A DNA stretch of 64,000 bases from Piliocolobus tephrosceles (lineage: Eukaryota > Chordata > Mammalia > Primates > Cercopithecidae), in NCBI RefSeq assembly GCF_002776525.5, contig NC_045452.1:30725378-30789377 (forward strand). The letters are read 5' to 3'. Of this stretch, positions 1-11,308 are shown piece by piece. The stretch's first letter is position 1, and each line of letters opens with the position of its first letter. A program made the translations under genes and the position numbers. The notes beneath the pieces are model-generated. The model was not told the DNA's origin and made no database searches. It saw only the letters and a list, made by a program, of their open reading frames with translations.

Positions 1-321
1 CCTTTCACACCACATCCCCTGGTTCAGTGGCCTTGCCTCTCCCTGCCCCTCTCCCCTCGGCCACAACTCCTCCTTGGCTCTCGCAGGCCCCTCTCCACTG
101 ACTGCCCTTGTCCCCGTGTTTCCCTGGGACAGCCCGCCTGCGCCCTGGGCCCCCCTCCTCTCCTGGTCCCTGAGCTCACCTGCTGCCCCCCCCCACACCC
201 CGTGTGTTCAACCCTTTACACCATGTGGCATCAAGGCTCCAACTCACCTCCCCTGGGACAGACGCGCCCCCACCCTCCCCTCACAGCAATTCTCAAAGCA
301 TGGCCCTTGAGGTGGAGCCAA
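1..321. other. GC-rich unique sequence, nothing recognised
   Basis: C-rich unique sequence, with runs such as tgctgcccccccccacacc near 182-200. It stays open in one frame for 78 codons, but the translation is proline- and serine-rich low-complexity protein with no domain. I see no gene or repeat here. Confidence 0.5.
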
Positions 322-735
322 GTGGCCCCCAGAAAAGATCTCCCCACGACCTAACTGGAAACCTGGAAGTGTGAACTGGTTTGGACAAAGGGTCTTTGCA
401 GACGTAAGTCAGGAGGTCGGGATGAGATCAGCCTGGATGAGCCCTGTGAGCCTTCCAGGTGTGCTCATGGAAGCACAGCGGGGCCCAGTCACATACAGGA
501 GAGGGCTGAGTAACGATGGGAGCAGGGAGAGAGGTGGTTCCACAAGCCAAGGACGCTGGAGGCCACCGAGAGCTGAAACAGGCAGGAAGGACCGTCCCCT
601 AGCACCCTTGGAGGGAGCAGGCTCGTGGACACCATGGTTTCAGAATCCGGCCTCCATGCCGGAGATGAATTGCTGAGGTTTCAGACACCCAGTTTGTGGT
701 GCTATGTGACAGTGACCCTAGGAAACACATGGCCA
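322..735 (+). mobile_element. Ancient LTR fossil, MaLR/MLT1-like
   Basis: The order of motifs matches the remembered MLT1-type MaLR LTR on the plus strand. These are ccccagaaaagatctcc, then ctttgcagacgtaagtcag near 400, gatgagatcagcctggatga near 421, acaagccaaggacgctgga near 542, and finally a degraded cccagtttgtggtgctatg with ctaggaaacac near 690-727. Divergence is heavy, so the insertion is old and the LTR no longer has clear TG..CA ends. The MaLR assignment comes from memory of the family; the exact subfamily is uncertain. Confidence 0.6.
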
Positions 736-1186
736 GGCTAAAACGCAGGCCCCTGCGCCCTTCCCACCACATTCAAGGCCCAGGAATCCCAAAGTCCCCA
801 CACCGGCCCTCTGCACTCTCCCCTTCCCTCCTTGGCCGCTCTTTGCCTTCTAACCCCCTCACCTCTCGGGAGGGTCAGTGCCTTCCCTGAGGCCTGGGGG
901 CCTCCCACCCAGGCAGCAGGACCTTCCTTGCCGGAGCCTCCTGCACAGCTCCCCAGAGAGGCTTTGTCTGGGGCCTGCTGTCTACTCAAGGAGTTGGGCA
1001 GGCCCCACAGCCACACCGTCTGCTAGGCTGAGTTACAGCTCCGTGTGGCTGGTGCTGCCCTGCAGGACCGACTCCCAGCTCAGCAATGCTGAACGCTGAG
1101 GTTGGTGTGGGGATCAGATCCCACAGGCGGCAGACGAGAAAAGACGACCTGGGTTTCGTTTGTTTCAAATGTGCATTGTTTTCCCT

Positions 1187-1260
1187 TCTCCCTTCTCCAC
1201 CCTTTCCTTCTCCTCCTTCCCCTCCTCCTTTTTTCCCCCTCCTCCTCTTCCTCTCTGCTC
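1187..1260 (+). repeat. Polypyrimidine (CCT/TTC)-rich tract
   Basis: About 74 bases of almost pure C/T (ccttctcctccttcccctcc and similar). Such homopyrimidine-homopurine DNA is a slippage-prone simple sequence. Overlapping plus-strand frames in it give only Pro/Ser/Phe low-complexity peptides. Confidence 0.85.
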
Positions 1261-1574
1261 AGTGCCTCCCTCAGTGGTCCTGCTGTCTCCCACGAGGCTC
1301 ATTCTGGAAGCATCTCCCGGGAGGCTGCTTGTGCCTCAGCTGTGAGCAGTGAGTAATCAGCCCATCCCAGGGCAGGCAGTGCTGACACGGCTGTGAGACG
1401 GAGCTCATTTAGGGCAATTTTAAGCAGAGACTAATGACTTTGGGGAAGCTTCAATTTAGTGGATAGCAGCATCAAAAACAAATATTAGGAGAAAAACTGG
1501 GCATGGAAGGGGCCTTGGGCCGTGAGTCAGGAACAAGGCCCCAGGTGGTCAGGCTGGGACCCTAGCTCTCAGGT

Positions 1575-1658
1575 GCTCTGGACCCCGCCCAGGTGGAGGG
1601 CATCCCTGGGTCTGCAGCTCTGGACCCTGCCTGGGTGAGGGCATCCCTTGGTCTGCTG
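1575..1658 (+). repeat. 42-bp tandem duplication, two copies
   Basis: Copy 1 (1575-1616) and copy 2 (1617-1658) both begin gctctggaccc and carry gagggcatccct followed by a ggtctgc motif. They differ at a few positions. Period 42 bp. Confidence 0.8.
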
Positions 1659-2685
1659 CTCACAGCTCCCCTTCCACGCCCACCCCCATCTCCTCCCCAG
1701 CGCTTTCCTCTCCAGGTGGGCGTCTAATCCCAGCGACTGCAGCTGGGGCGGGTGGGGGTTCTGCAGAGTGCTGGGCGGGGTCTTCAGGGATGCGGAATGG
1801 ATACCTAGCCTGGATCCAAGCTGCTCACTGAGCCATGTTTCCAAGGACCCCATCTCTCTCTCGAAGTCCTGGGGACACCTGGTGGCTCTTGCCAAAAGTT
1901 CCACCCAGCGCCCGTGTACTCAGCCCCCAGTCTGGGGGTGTGCAGCTGGGGCTGCTGAGACTTCCATTTCTGGAATGTTTTTCCCAGCGAGTCCTCTTCC
2001 TTACAGATGCCTCATCCCAGGGATGGCGCCCCGAAGAGCCATGGGTGCAGCTCGATCCTGTCCTCGGCCACGGGGTGTTGATGGGATGGCTCACTCAGGC
2101 CTGCCCGTCCTGCCGCCCATGCTAGGAATTTGGGCTTAAAACAGGGGCTGCAAGTTGTGGTCTGTGTGGGGCTGATGTGTCTCCACAAACTCAAGATCTC
2201 CAGGCAGCCTCAGCCAGACTGAGGGTCTGAGGGGCCACAGAGATGGATTGTTGGTCAAAGCGGCTGCGTTTAACCAGATCCTACAGAAAGAACTAAGCTA
2301 AGGAAGGAGTGGTCCAGCGGGCAAGCAGGGGCGGTGAGAACAGAGACAGAGCCCCACAGTTAGGACACTGGCAGGGTCTCAAGGGGGAACTGCCAGGACA
2401 AGGTTGGCGGATCCTGGTGAGAGCTCGGCCCTGCAGAGGAGCCGGCCCAGGGTCAGACCCGCGGGAGCCTGATTGACAGTTGCTGTGAATTAACTCCTCT
2501 CAGAGCAAAAATGCATCCAGACGTGGCAGCCAGGATATCATCTGGTGTGGACACAGTGGCCCAGGAAGGCAGGCAGACTGGGGATGTGGAGCTCTCGTGG
2601 AAACCACCTAATTCGAGCAAAAGGTCTGCAGTTAAACCCGGGGGAAAGGGAGGTGGTCACAGAGGCAACAGACACAGTCAGAGTT

Positions 2686-2760
2686 TCTCTCTCTCTCTCT
2701 CTCTCTCCCCCTCCCCCCTCCCTCCCTCTCCCCCTCCCCCCTCCCTCCCTCTCTCCCACT
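2686..2760 (+). repeat. (CT)n / CCCTCC microsatellite
   Basis: Pure CT dinucleotides (2686-2706) pass into two near-identical blocks of the form ccccctcccccctccctc. The minus strand therefore has many closely spaced G-runs, which fits a G-quadruplex motif (with an i-motif on the plus strand). Confidence 0.9.
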
Positions 2761-2949
2761 CTCGTGGTTCTGTATCCCTGAACCTGCTGCCATTGCCAAT
2801 TGCTATCAGAACATCTGCAAAGCTGCGTCCGTCCTCCCCAGAGGCCACATCTGCACCAGGGTAAGCACTGCCCGGAGAGAAAACTCACACGCAGCTCCAG
2901 GGAGGAGGCATCAACTGCTTCCTCTACCTTTAAGGACGGCAATTTCTCA

Positions 2950-3283
2950 AGCTCTATAAAAAGCCTTTAAATGGGTAAGATGTGACCTAGAAATTTCATT
3001 TCTAGGATTTTGTCCTAAAAAATATATAAAGATATATGCAAAGAATTAGCTATAAATATGTCCATCTCTGCCTTGTTTGAAATAGTAAAAACTTGCAAGC
3101 AAACAACATTTCCAACGTTTGACCATCCTTTACATGTATTAAGGGGCTCTCTATAACATAAATCCACTGTAGTCATTGAGGGTCATTTTTGCAATAATGG
3201 ACACAAGATTGTCAATTAAAAAAAGGGATAATTTCTTCAATGTAGTAATGGTGACAGGAAGTCATATTTAGAATGGGGAGAGA
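2950..3283 (+). mobile_element. L1M 3'-region fragment, first part
   Basis: Motifs gaaatttcatttctaggatt, tttgtcctaaaaaatatat, gatatatgcaaagaattagc and cttgtttgaaatagtaaaa match the 3' part of old L1M elements on the plus strand. The element resumes at 3821 beyond an Alu compound insertion, so these are two halves of one L1. Confidence 0.7.
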
Positions 3284-3584
3284 GGCTGGGTTCAGTGGCT
3301 CATGCCTGTAATCTCAGCACTCTGGGAGGCTGAGGCAGGCGGGTCACGAGGTCAGGAGTTCAAGACCATCCTGGTTAACACGGTGAAACCCCGTCTCTAC
3401 TAAAAAATACAAAAAATTAGCCAGGTGTGGGAGCTGGCACCTGTATTCCCAGCTACTCAGGAGGCTGAGGCAGAAGAATGATGTGAGCCTGGGAGGCGGA
3501 GCTTGTGGTGAGCCAAGATCGCGCCACTGCACTCCAGCCTGGGTGACAGAGTGAGAGACTCTGTCTCAAAAAAAAAAAAAAAAA
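3284..3584 (+). mobile_element. Alu (AluY-like), full length
   Basis: Full dimeric Alu from ggctgggttcagtggctc to a poly(A) at 3568-3584. The right arm carries gtgagcctgggaggcggagc and aagatcgcgccactgc, as in AluY. The left flank tagaatggggagaga (3269-3283) is repeated only after the next Alu segment, at about 3822, so the two Alu pieces lie within one pair of flanking direct repeats. Confidence 0.9.
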
Positions 3585-3648
3585 GTTGTGTGTGTGTGTG
3601 CGTGTGTGTGTGCATATATATATATATAATAAATGTAAATATATATAT
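3585..3648 (+). repeat. (TG)n(TA)n microsatellite at an Alu tail
   Basis: gttgtgtgtgtgtgtg followed by gcatatatatatatata; it lies directly after the Alu poly(A), a common birthplace of microsatellites. The second Alu segment starts where it ends. Confidence 0.9.
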
Positions 3649-3808
3649 AAATTAGCTGGATGTGGTGGTGGGCGCCTATAGTCCCAACTACTCAGGAGAC
3701 TGAGGCAGGACAATCGCTTGAACCCGGGAGATAGATGTTGGAGTGAGCCAAGATCACGCCACTGCACTCCAGCCTGGGCAATAGAGCGATACCACCTCTC
3801 AATAAATT
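3649..3808 (+). mobile_element. Alu right-arm segment (AluS-like)
   Basis: Begins inside an Alu at aaattagctggatgtggtgg and runs through cacgccactgcactccagcc to caatagagcgat. The left arm is missing. Its sequence is older and different from the adjacent AluY-like copy, so it is not a simple duplication of it. Confidence 0.85.
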
Positions 3809-3820
3809 AAACACTAAAAA

Positions 3821-4150
3821 TTAGAATGGAGAGAGATGGTGCATTTGCAGGAGAGCCATGTGGTGGAGTATTATGCAGCCACAAAGAGGAATGAAGCCTG
3901 ACACAGCTGTGATGTGGATGGACCTCAAGACGGTGCGGAGGGGAAGAGGCCAGTACCAAAGGTAGCAAACTGTGTGACCCCATTCATATGAAAGATCCAG
4001 AATAGATCAATCCACAGACAGGCACAGATCAGCGGCTGCCTGTGCATGGGGTTTGGTGCCGGGGTTTCCTTTCGGAGTGATGGAAATATTTCAGAAATAC
4101 AGATAGCAACCAAGTGCATGTGCTGCCAGCTGCTAAACACTGCACATTAA
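3821..4150 (+). mobile_element. L1M 3'-region fragment, second part
   Basis: gagtattatgcagccacaaa, gaggaatgaagcctgacac, tgtgtgaccccattcatatg, aaagatccagaatagatc and ggtttcctttcggagtgatgg follow the order of the L1M 3' end. It continues the fragment at 2950-3283 after the Alu compound insertion. Confidence 0.75.
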
Positions 4151-5430
4151 CGTGGTTTATTTTAGGTTTGCCTGCAGCACCTGTGATCTGTCTCCTTCTG
4201 GACGCTGAGACATCCGGTGTCGCCTCTGGGAGCCATGCGGGAACCTGCACACTAGATGGAGGTTTGCCTGACTGTTAGTTGACTTGCACATGGTCAGGCC
4301 CCCATTCAGCACCAGGCCAGCACCGCCGTCCTTCCGGCTCCCTCCAGGACTTACTGGGCGGGCTCTGGCTCAGTTCTCCCACCTGCATTGATCAAAGCCC
4401 TTAGGAGGCAGCCGTCTGCTTACCAGCCCATCCCCTGCCCAGCACAGCATGTTCTCAAGGTTGGAGAAGGCTGCAGGTGCCACGCCCAGGCACCCCAAAG
4501 GGGACTCCAGGCTTTGCAGGCTCCTCCAGCTGTCCTGATCGCTCCCTGCAGCCTCTGCTGCCTGCCAGCGTGGGGGGACCTGCCTATCAAGCCCGACCCC
4601 ATTCATCGTCAGCCACGTACTGGGGGCCCGTGACGGTCTGACACTGACGCCTGATTCTGCTTTCTGCCACAGTGGCATTTGCGGCCGTCGCCACAGCCAT
4701 CAGGTCTGTGGAGCCACGCGCAGGTGCGCACTCCTGGGAGTGGGCTCCAAACCTCAGGTGGGAGAGCAGAGGCTGCAGGGCAGGTAATGTGCTCCCCTCT
4801 GTGACCTGGGCAGACGCCTGCACACCTGTCCTACCTGTGGGCACTGAGCACTCACCCAGCTCCGTGGCTGTGCCCTCCACGTTTGTCATCCAGGCCCAGC
4901 TCCCCCTGGCTGCCCAGTTTCAAACTGGAGCCCTAGCCTGGTCCCAGATCGTGGGGTGCTGCCCTGGGGTCCCCCATCAACACAGGATAACACCACCAGC
5001 GCCAAGCACCCCTGACCAATCTGCCCTGAGCAACCTGCCCTATCACTGTTTCAATGACGCAGAGCCCCGTTCCAGATGCCCAGGCACCTGCCAGCTTCAT
5101 TGCTGGAGTGAAACCAGGAGTGACGGGGCTGCCATAAAAGATGACAGTGGCACCACGTTGAAGTCACCTCGTGTTTCTTCTTCGGGTCTCCATGACTGAA
5201 CTCACTGGGCTGCCCTAGGACCACTGCAGTCGGGAGGAGTGTGGGGGTAGGAGATGCCTCTGCTGTGATGTTGGGTGGCAGGTGGGGAGTGCAGGGGAAG
5301 GCGGCGTGTTGTCGGAGTCTCCTGCTGGGTTGGGGGTTGGTAACTCCTGGTTTTGGGGAGGAAATCCTGTTTCTGGAGGAAAATGGCAGCTCCTGGGGGG
5401 AAGCTTGTCTGAATTTTGGGGCAGCCTGGG
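4151..5430. other. Unique GC-rich block
   Basis: No recognised repeat or gene. A 175-codon open frame at 4672-5199 has no recognisable domain and its composition is that of GC-rich noncoding DNA. Confidence 0.45.
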
Positions 5431-5823
5431 ACACACGTGTGCATGCACATATGTACATACATGTGCACACAGGCACTGGCACGCACATGTCCCCACACGT
5501 GTGGACACACATGCACACACGTCTTCACACACGCACATGCGTGCACATGTCATATCACACATGCACGTGTCCTCACACATGCACACACACGTCCTCTCAC
5601 ACATGCACACACACGTGCCCTCACACACACCCCGTGTCCACACACATGCACACACGTGCCATCACACACATGCACATGCACGTGGCCTCACACGTACACT
5701 CACACGTGCCCTCACATGCACACACAAGTGTCCTCACACACGTGCACACTCACATGTCTCACACACGTGTTCTCACACACACACATGCCCTCACACACAT
5801 GCACACATGTACACACACACACA
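5431..5823 (+). repeat. CA/TG-rich alternating purine-pyrimidine array
   Basis: About 390 bases of cacacgtg, cacatgcac and tcacacac motifs without one fixed period. Strict purine-pyrimidine alternation with CG steps makes it a strong Z-DNA candidate. The array is free of stops in several frames, which produces 200-250-codon His/Thr/Cys-rich frames that are artefacts. Confidence 0.9.
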
Positions 5824-6049
5824 GGTTACGAGGTGGGGCTGTCCCCAGGGCTATGCCTCGTCTTGGCCATTCTATCTTGCCGTGTCCTGGTCACACTCCC
5901 AGCAAGGACTTACCTGACTCAGCTGTTTCTGGACTTCCTACCTGTGCCTCCGTCCTGTGTGCCATCACTCTACTCCAGGATCACAGCTAATTACTCATCG
6001 ATTACTAATACCTGCTAGAGCTAGCCACTCCTTCCTTCCCCTCATTTTT
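5824..6049. other. Unique spacer
   Basis: Short unique sequence between the CA array and an L1 fragment. Nothing recognised. Confidence 0.4.
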
Positions 6050-6425
6050 CTTGAGTATTTTTGCTTTTATTTTTCCATATGAAGTTAAAGTCCCTTGACT
6101 AATCCCAGGGAAAGCAACACATTAGTATTTTGATTGCGATTGCATTCAATTTGCAAATTAACTTCGGAGAATAGACATCATTGTCATACTAAGTTTTCCT
6201 GACCATGTGAATTTCCATTTTTGTTTTTTTCATGAATGTTGTGAAGTTGTTCTCACGCAGGTCTCGCCCATTTCTTGTTAAATTTATTCATAGGTATTTT
6301 ATCTCTTTTGTTGCTGTCGTAAACGGGGCTTTGCCTTCCATTGTGTCTTCTAACTGGTTGTTGTGCATTATCGCATTTTGTCTTGTAGTCTGTGTTCCTC
6401 TGCCTGTGCCTCGTTCAGGCTTCAA
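6050..6425 (-). mobile_element. L1M fragment (ORF2 region), antisense
   Basis: attagtattttgattgcgat, tgcattcaatttgcaaatta, cttgttaaatttattcatag and gtattttatctcttttgttg correspond to the reverse complement of the L1 ORF2 body. The copy is old, has lost its reading frame and is truncated at both ends. Confidence 0.75.
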
Positions 6426-7293
6426 GATTGGATTCCTTTAAAAGGCAAAGACTGTAGCTCGTTTCTCTTCAAATCCTCCTAGTGTCTGGCTGAAAGTCTT
6501 GCCCCTTAGGAGGGGAATATGGCGTTTGGAAGTGGATTAGGAAATGAGAGCACGGATCTCAGACAACCGGCTCAGATCTGCGGGTCCTCAGTTTCATAAT
6601 CCGTCAGCTAAGGTTGTGGCACCTGTGCCCACAGCACATATGCTGCTCGCAGATCCGGATACACGTGTGGGTGTGCACTGTGTGGACGGCGGTGGGGTCC
6701 ATGTACCTCGGGCGGTGCTGCCCTGGAAAGCTCAGGGCTGGCAGAGACTGTCACCACGAGCCGAGACCCAGGTGTAGACTAGTGCCCAGGTGTGGCCAAA
6801 GTCAGCATCCACCAGACTGGAGCGCCCCGGGGTGACGGCAAGTTCCCAAAGTCAATGCCAAGCCCATGCGCACGTTCTGCCTCTGGAGACAGAAGAGTCT
6901 GAGAGGTGGGAGGGGGCCTTGCCAGACCCCTGCCTGGGTCCCTGGCTAACTGTGAGGGTTTTGCTTTGGGGAGTGGCTGAGACTGACACACCTCTGAGCT
7001 GGGAGAAGGAGGTGGGGATGAGAAAAGGGAAAGAGGGGGCCGGAAGGAGCCACAGAATGTCCCTGATGCAGCCCTGTCCCAGGATGCCGGCAGCACAGGC
7101 ACGGGGCTCTTGCAGGCTCCTGCGTCCCCAGGCCTGAGCCCTTGGGGCAGCAGCTGGCAGGGGTCATCTTTGTGCAGGGCAGGGGGCACCTTCGTGCAGG
7201 GACAGGAATGTGTGCCACGGAGCCGCCTGGGGCCTCACATTGAGGACGCGCAGCCTCTACTGAGAGCAGAGGCCCAGCCCTTAGGCCTGCACT

Positions 7294-7333
7294 CCACAGC
7301 ACCTCGACGCACCCCACAGCACCTCGACGCACC
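7294..7333 (+). repeat. 20-bp tandem duplication
   Basis: Two perfect copies of ccacagcacctcgacgcacc at 7294-7313 and 7314-7333. Perfect identity with two CpGs per unit suggests a recent duplication. Confidence 0.9.
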
Positions 7334-7403
7334 CCACCTCCAGGTGAGCCGGGCATGTCATAGACAGGACACACTTGTCAGCGGGTTTCAGTAAAAATGA
7401 CAT

Positions 7404-7605
7404 TCCTGAGGAGAATATTTTTAACAGATTATTCATTTACTGAAAACCAGCAGCTGATAAATATTGAATTGCACTTCTTCACAAATACACCAATTATCTC
7501 CCCAAAAGCAGGAATTAGTGCTGCATAGCGGTGCATTAATAAATGTCATTCAGCTAATTGAATTTCTTGATTGACTAAAATATTCCCTGTTCTGAAATTC
7601 ATTCA
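7404..7605. promoter_or_regulatory. Candidate conserved noncoding element
   Basis: A repeat-free AT-rich island in GC-rich DNA. It is dense in homeodomain-like motifs: taattg at 7555-7560 and tgattgac (PBX/HOX-like) at 7568-7575, plus several ataaat and attaat cores. The enhancer role is inferred from composition and motifs only. Confidence 0.35.
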
Positions 7606-9262
7606 GGCAACAGGGAGGTTTCCAGGGCGACAGCTCTTCCCCGGGGGTGAGGTGGGGAGCAGTCGCCCTCCCTCCTGCTGGGAGAACCCCGAGAGGTTCC
7701 AGGGTTCCCCTCCGGTGAGCAGGGTGAGGGCAGGGCAGCCCCGCTGGTGGAGGCTTCATCGGGGTGGACGTTAGCACCGGGGAGCCTGGACCCCATGGAA
7801 ACCTGGTCTCACTGTTCTCAGTCCACTGCTTCCAGCCTCTTCTCCTTCGGGACATGGGGTAGCCTTCCCCGTCCAGTCTCCCTGTCCCATTGCCCAGTTT
7901 GGAGACCTCCAGGGCTTCCATGTGCGAGGAGGAGGAGCTCCCACCCTGGGCTTCCATGCCCCTGGCCCTACTGTCCTGCGACCTGGGTTCCCTGACCCGC
8001 CTTTGTTGTTGGAAAGTCCCACTCGCTCTTCATGCTCGGGGCCTCCAATTCGTCAAGGGCTAAGGGGGGCTGCTGAGGCAGGAGTCACTTCCTTCCCTAG
8101 CACCCAGTGCCAAGAAACCTCCCTCCTTCCAGCCTCTCTCTTCCTTTCCTCCTTCCCCTCTCCCTCCCGCTAGGTCCTCCTTCTGTCCACAAGCATTTTG
8201 GGACGTCAACGCCTTTCACATTTTATTTTGCTTTATTATTTTATATTTTATTATTTTGTTTTATTCAGCCTGCTGGTCGCAGAGGAGGAGTGGAGAGGTC
8301 AGCTGGGAGCCTCCTAGTTTCCCGGGAGCGAGTGCCTGAGGGACCCAGGTCTCCATCTCAGTGTGCGTAAAGTCGGGGGCACACTTCTGCCCAGGGGTCT
8401 CCACGGGTGATGAGGAGGGGCCACGCCTGTTTCTGTCCCTGGTGCTCAATCCAAGAGCTCTGTCTCTGAGGATGGAGCATCACATCAACCCCTGGTTAAA
8501 GCAGCCCAGAGACTGGGACCTCGAACCCCCCAGGCTGGTGCCTCTGCCTTAGCTCAGCCCTCAACAGGCCACGGCAACTCCCCAAGGCCAGCATTCCCCA
8601 GTCAGTCAGGGACACTTGCCCACTCGTGAGGCCACCACCCACCTCCTGTCCATAAAACAGGCGCATTGTTCCAAGACAGGCGGGCCTCGGGGTCTGTGTG
8701 GATCAGGCCTGATAGAAACGTCTATGCCAAAATGTGTATGACTGTAATCTCTGGTCTTGGTGATTTCAATTTTGTTTTCTTAATTTACATTATCTCATTT
8801 TTTTTCCATTAGATGTTCTCTATTGAATTGCAACCTTGACATGAATAGTAAAATAATTTTTAAAATAAACCTGGCTGTTGAAATGAGGGAGCAAAAGCCT
8901 GCTGAACCAGCAGCATGGGTAGGTGTGGCTTCCGAGTAGATGTTCAGGGCCCTGATGATCCCATGTCCAGGGAGGTGACCTTCAGGAGGGTGGAGGAAGC
9001 CAGCTTTGCAGGACATGTCACTACCTTGCCACACTCAGCCGGGCTCATTATACAGCACCTGCAGCACCTCCAGGTCTGGGCTGTGGGGAGCCGGTGCAGA
9101 CGCCAGGCATTAGGTTGGCCTGAAGGGTGGGAGGAAGGTGGTGGCCCATGGTCACAGGTCCAGGCCACAGGGGGCATGTGGTCCGGATGCTGCTGCTGGA
9201 CTCTCTCTGGCACCAGTTTGACGCACTGGAGACTTGTATGGAGTGTTTGAGATGCCAGGGCC

Positions 9263-9565
9263 AGCCAGGCTCAGTGGCTCACACCTGCAATCCCAGCACT
9301 TTGGGAGGCTGAGGCGGGCAGATCACGAGGTCAGGAGACCGAGAACATCCTGGCTAACATGGTGAAGCCCCATCTCTACTAAAAATATTTAAAAAAAATT
9401 AGCCAGGCATGGTGGTGGGCGTCTGCAGGCCCAGTTATTCGGGAGGCTGAGGCAGGAGAATTGCTTGAACTCGGGAGGCAGAGGTTGTAGTGAGCTGAGA
9501 TCACGCCACTGTACTCCAGCCTGGGCAACAAGAGTGAAACTCCATATCAAAAAAAAAGAAAAAAA
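9263..9565 (+). mobile_element. Alu, full length
   Basis: Starts agccaggctcagtggctcac and keeps the left arm, the middle A-rich linker (taaaaatatttaaaaaaaat), the right arm and an impure poly(A) tail (aaaaaaaagaaaaaaat). AluS/Y type. Confidence 0.92.
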
Positions 9566-9660
9566 TGGAAATACCTGAGACTGAGTAATTTATAAGGAAA
9601 AGAGGTTTAATTGGCTCTGGGTTCTGCAGGCTGTACAGGAATCGTGGCGGCATCTGATTC
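9566..9660 (-). mobile_element. MaLR (MST/THE1-type) LTR fragment, antisense
   Basis: ctgagactgagtaatttata and gaaaagaggtttaattggct followed by ggttctgcaggctgtacag are the reverse complement of the 3' part of MST/THE1-type MaLR LTRs. The similarity fades after about 9660. Confidence 0.6.
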
Positions 9661-9915
9661 TAGGGCCCTCAGCTGTTCAGAGAGGTGACATTACTTTCAG
9701 ACTGGCCCAAAGCTGGTAAGTGGCAGACACTGGCTGAGGGAAGAAGAGCCAGATGTCTACCCTTGATGCCAAGTCCTGTCCACACTGGCCTCACATCCAA
9801 CTTCCTGGGTCCTCAGGGAATTCAGCCCCCAGAGGCCCTGCCCACCTGATGCAGCCAAAGCAAAGGGCGGCCCCACCCATGTGGCCCCTCACTGGGCTAC
9901 TGGTCATATAGGCCT
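9661..9915. other. Unclassified spacer
   Basis: Lies between a MaLR fragment and L1M. It may contain further decayed MaLR, but I cannot support a boundary. Confidence 0.35.
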
Positions 9916-11100
9916 CTCTGTATAGTTTAGGGTAGAGCTGGCCTCATGGAATGATTTAGGAAGTAGCCTCTCTGCTCTCATCCTCTGAAAGAGATTGTAG
10001 AGAACTGATATCATTTCTTTCTTAAATGTTTGGTGGAATTCACCAGTGAACCCTTGAAGATAACTAATTAATGATATAATTTCTTTACTAGATATAGGCC
10101 TATTCAGATTGTCTATTTTTTCTTGTGTGGGGTTTGGCAGAATTGTGTTTTTCAAGGAATTGGTTTATTTCAATTAAGTTAAATTTGTGGGCATAGAGCT
10201 GCTCGTAATATTTCTTTATTGTCCTTTTAATGTCCATGGGGTTTGTAGTGATGTTCCATCTTGCATTTCTGATGTTAGTAATTTCTGTCCTCTCTCTTTT
10301 TTCATAGCTAGCCAGGTTAGAAGCTTATCAGTTTCGTCAGTATTTTCAAAGAGCTAGCTTTTGGTTTTATCAATTGTCTCTATTGATTTCTTTTTTCAAT
10401 TTCATTGATTTCTGCTCCAAGTTTTATTATTTCTTCTCTTCTGCTTACTCAGAATTTAAGTTGCTCTTCTTTTTCCTAAGGGGGAATATTAGATGGTAGA
10501 TTCTAGATCTTTCTTTTCTAGCATGGGCATTCAATGCTATAAATTTACCTCTAAGCACTGCTTTTCCTGCATCCCATAAATTTTGTTAAGTTGTGTTTTC
10601 ATTTTTGTTTAATGGAAATATTTTTACATTTCTTTTGAGATTTCTTCTTTGACCTAGGTGTTATTTAGAAGTATGTTGTTTAATTTCTAAATATTTAAGG
10701 ATTTCCAGCCTTTGTTTATTATTGATTCTTAGCTTAATTCCAATGTGATCTGAGAGCAGACATTGTATAATTACTATTCTTTTAAATTTGTTAAGATGTG
10801 TTTTGTGGCCCAGAATATGGTCTATCTTGTTTGACTTTTCATGTGAGTCTGAGAAGAATGTGACTTCTGTTATTACTGGATGGAGTATTCTACAAATGTC
10901 AGTTATAGCCTGTTGATAAATGGTGTTGAGTTCGACCTGGCTTTACTGATTCCCTTCCTGCTGAATCTGCTTATTTCTGATAGGGGGATATTGAAGCCCC
11001 CAAATGTAACAGTGGATCCATCTCTCTCTCCCTGGAGTTCTACAGTTTTTGCCTGACAGAATCGGATGCTCTGTTGTTGGGTGCACCCATGTTATAGTTT
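9916..11100 (-). mobile_element. L1M fragment (ORF2 reverse-transcriptase region), antisense
   Basis: The reverse complement of the L1 ORF2 body is visible throughout: ttggtggaattcaccagtga, gagctagcttttggtttta, tgcatcccataaattttgtt, ttatttagaagtatgttgtt, gaatatggtctatcttgttt and taaatggtgttgagttc. A residual minus-strand frame at 9904-10155 gives ORF2-like peptide, but the copy is frame-broken and 5'-truncated. It continues beyond a minisatellite and an Alu up to about 11832. Confidence 0.88.
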
Positions 11101-11308
11101 GTTATGTCTTCCTTGGTCACTGGCTTGTTATGTCTTCCTCGGTCATTGACTTGTTATGTCTTCCTCGGTCATTGACTTGTTATGTCTTCCTCGGTCATTG
11201 ACTTGTTATGTCTTCTTGGGTCATTGACTTGTTATGTCTTCCTCAGTCATTGGCTTGTTATGTCTTCCTCGGTCATTGACTTGTTATGTCTTCCTGGGTC
11301 ATTGACCT
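11101..11308 (+). repeat. 26-bp minisatellite, eight units, inside L1M
   Basis: Eight contiguous units of exactly 26 bp start at 11101, 11127, 11153, 11179, 11205, 11231, 11257 and 11283. Each begins gttatgtcttc and carries a gtca.tg core. The unit matches the ancestral L1M segment at this place, so the array grew from L1 sequence. Units differ by 0-3 bases. Confidence 0.95.

Larger units (their letters stand above)
736..2685. other. Unique GC-rich intergenic block
   Basis: No gene or interspersed repeat is recognised. The block contains the polypyrimidine tract at 1187-1260 and the tandem duplication at 1575-1658, listed separately. A more AT-rich stretch at about 1390-1500 (gagctcatttagggcaattt, then actaatgactttggggaagc) stands out from the GC-rich surroundings and could be a conserved noncoding element; this is inference from composition only. 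Confidence 0.45.
6426..9262. other. Unique block, no gene recognised
   Basis: Mostly GC-rich unique DNA. It contains a short tandem duplication at 7294-7333, an AT-rich island at 7404-7605 and a T/A-rich stretch at 8212-8265 (ttattattttatattttatt). No splice-supported coding structure is evident. Confidence 0.45.

Noticed and set aside
5241..6018. Three overlapping 200-250-codon His/Thr/Cys-rich frames
   Set aside because: They are translations of the CA/TG array in different phases; the array simply lacks stop codons.
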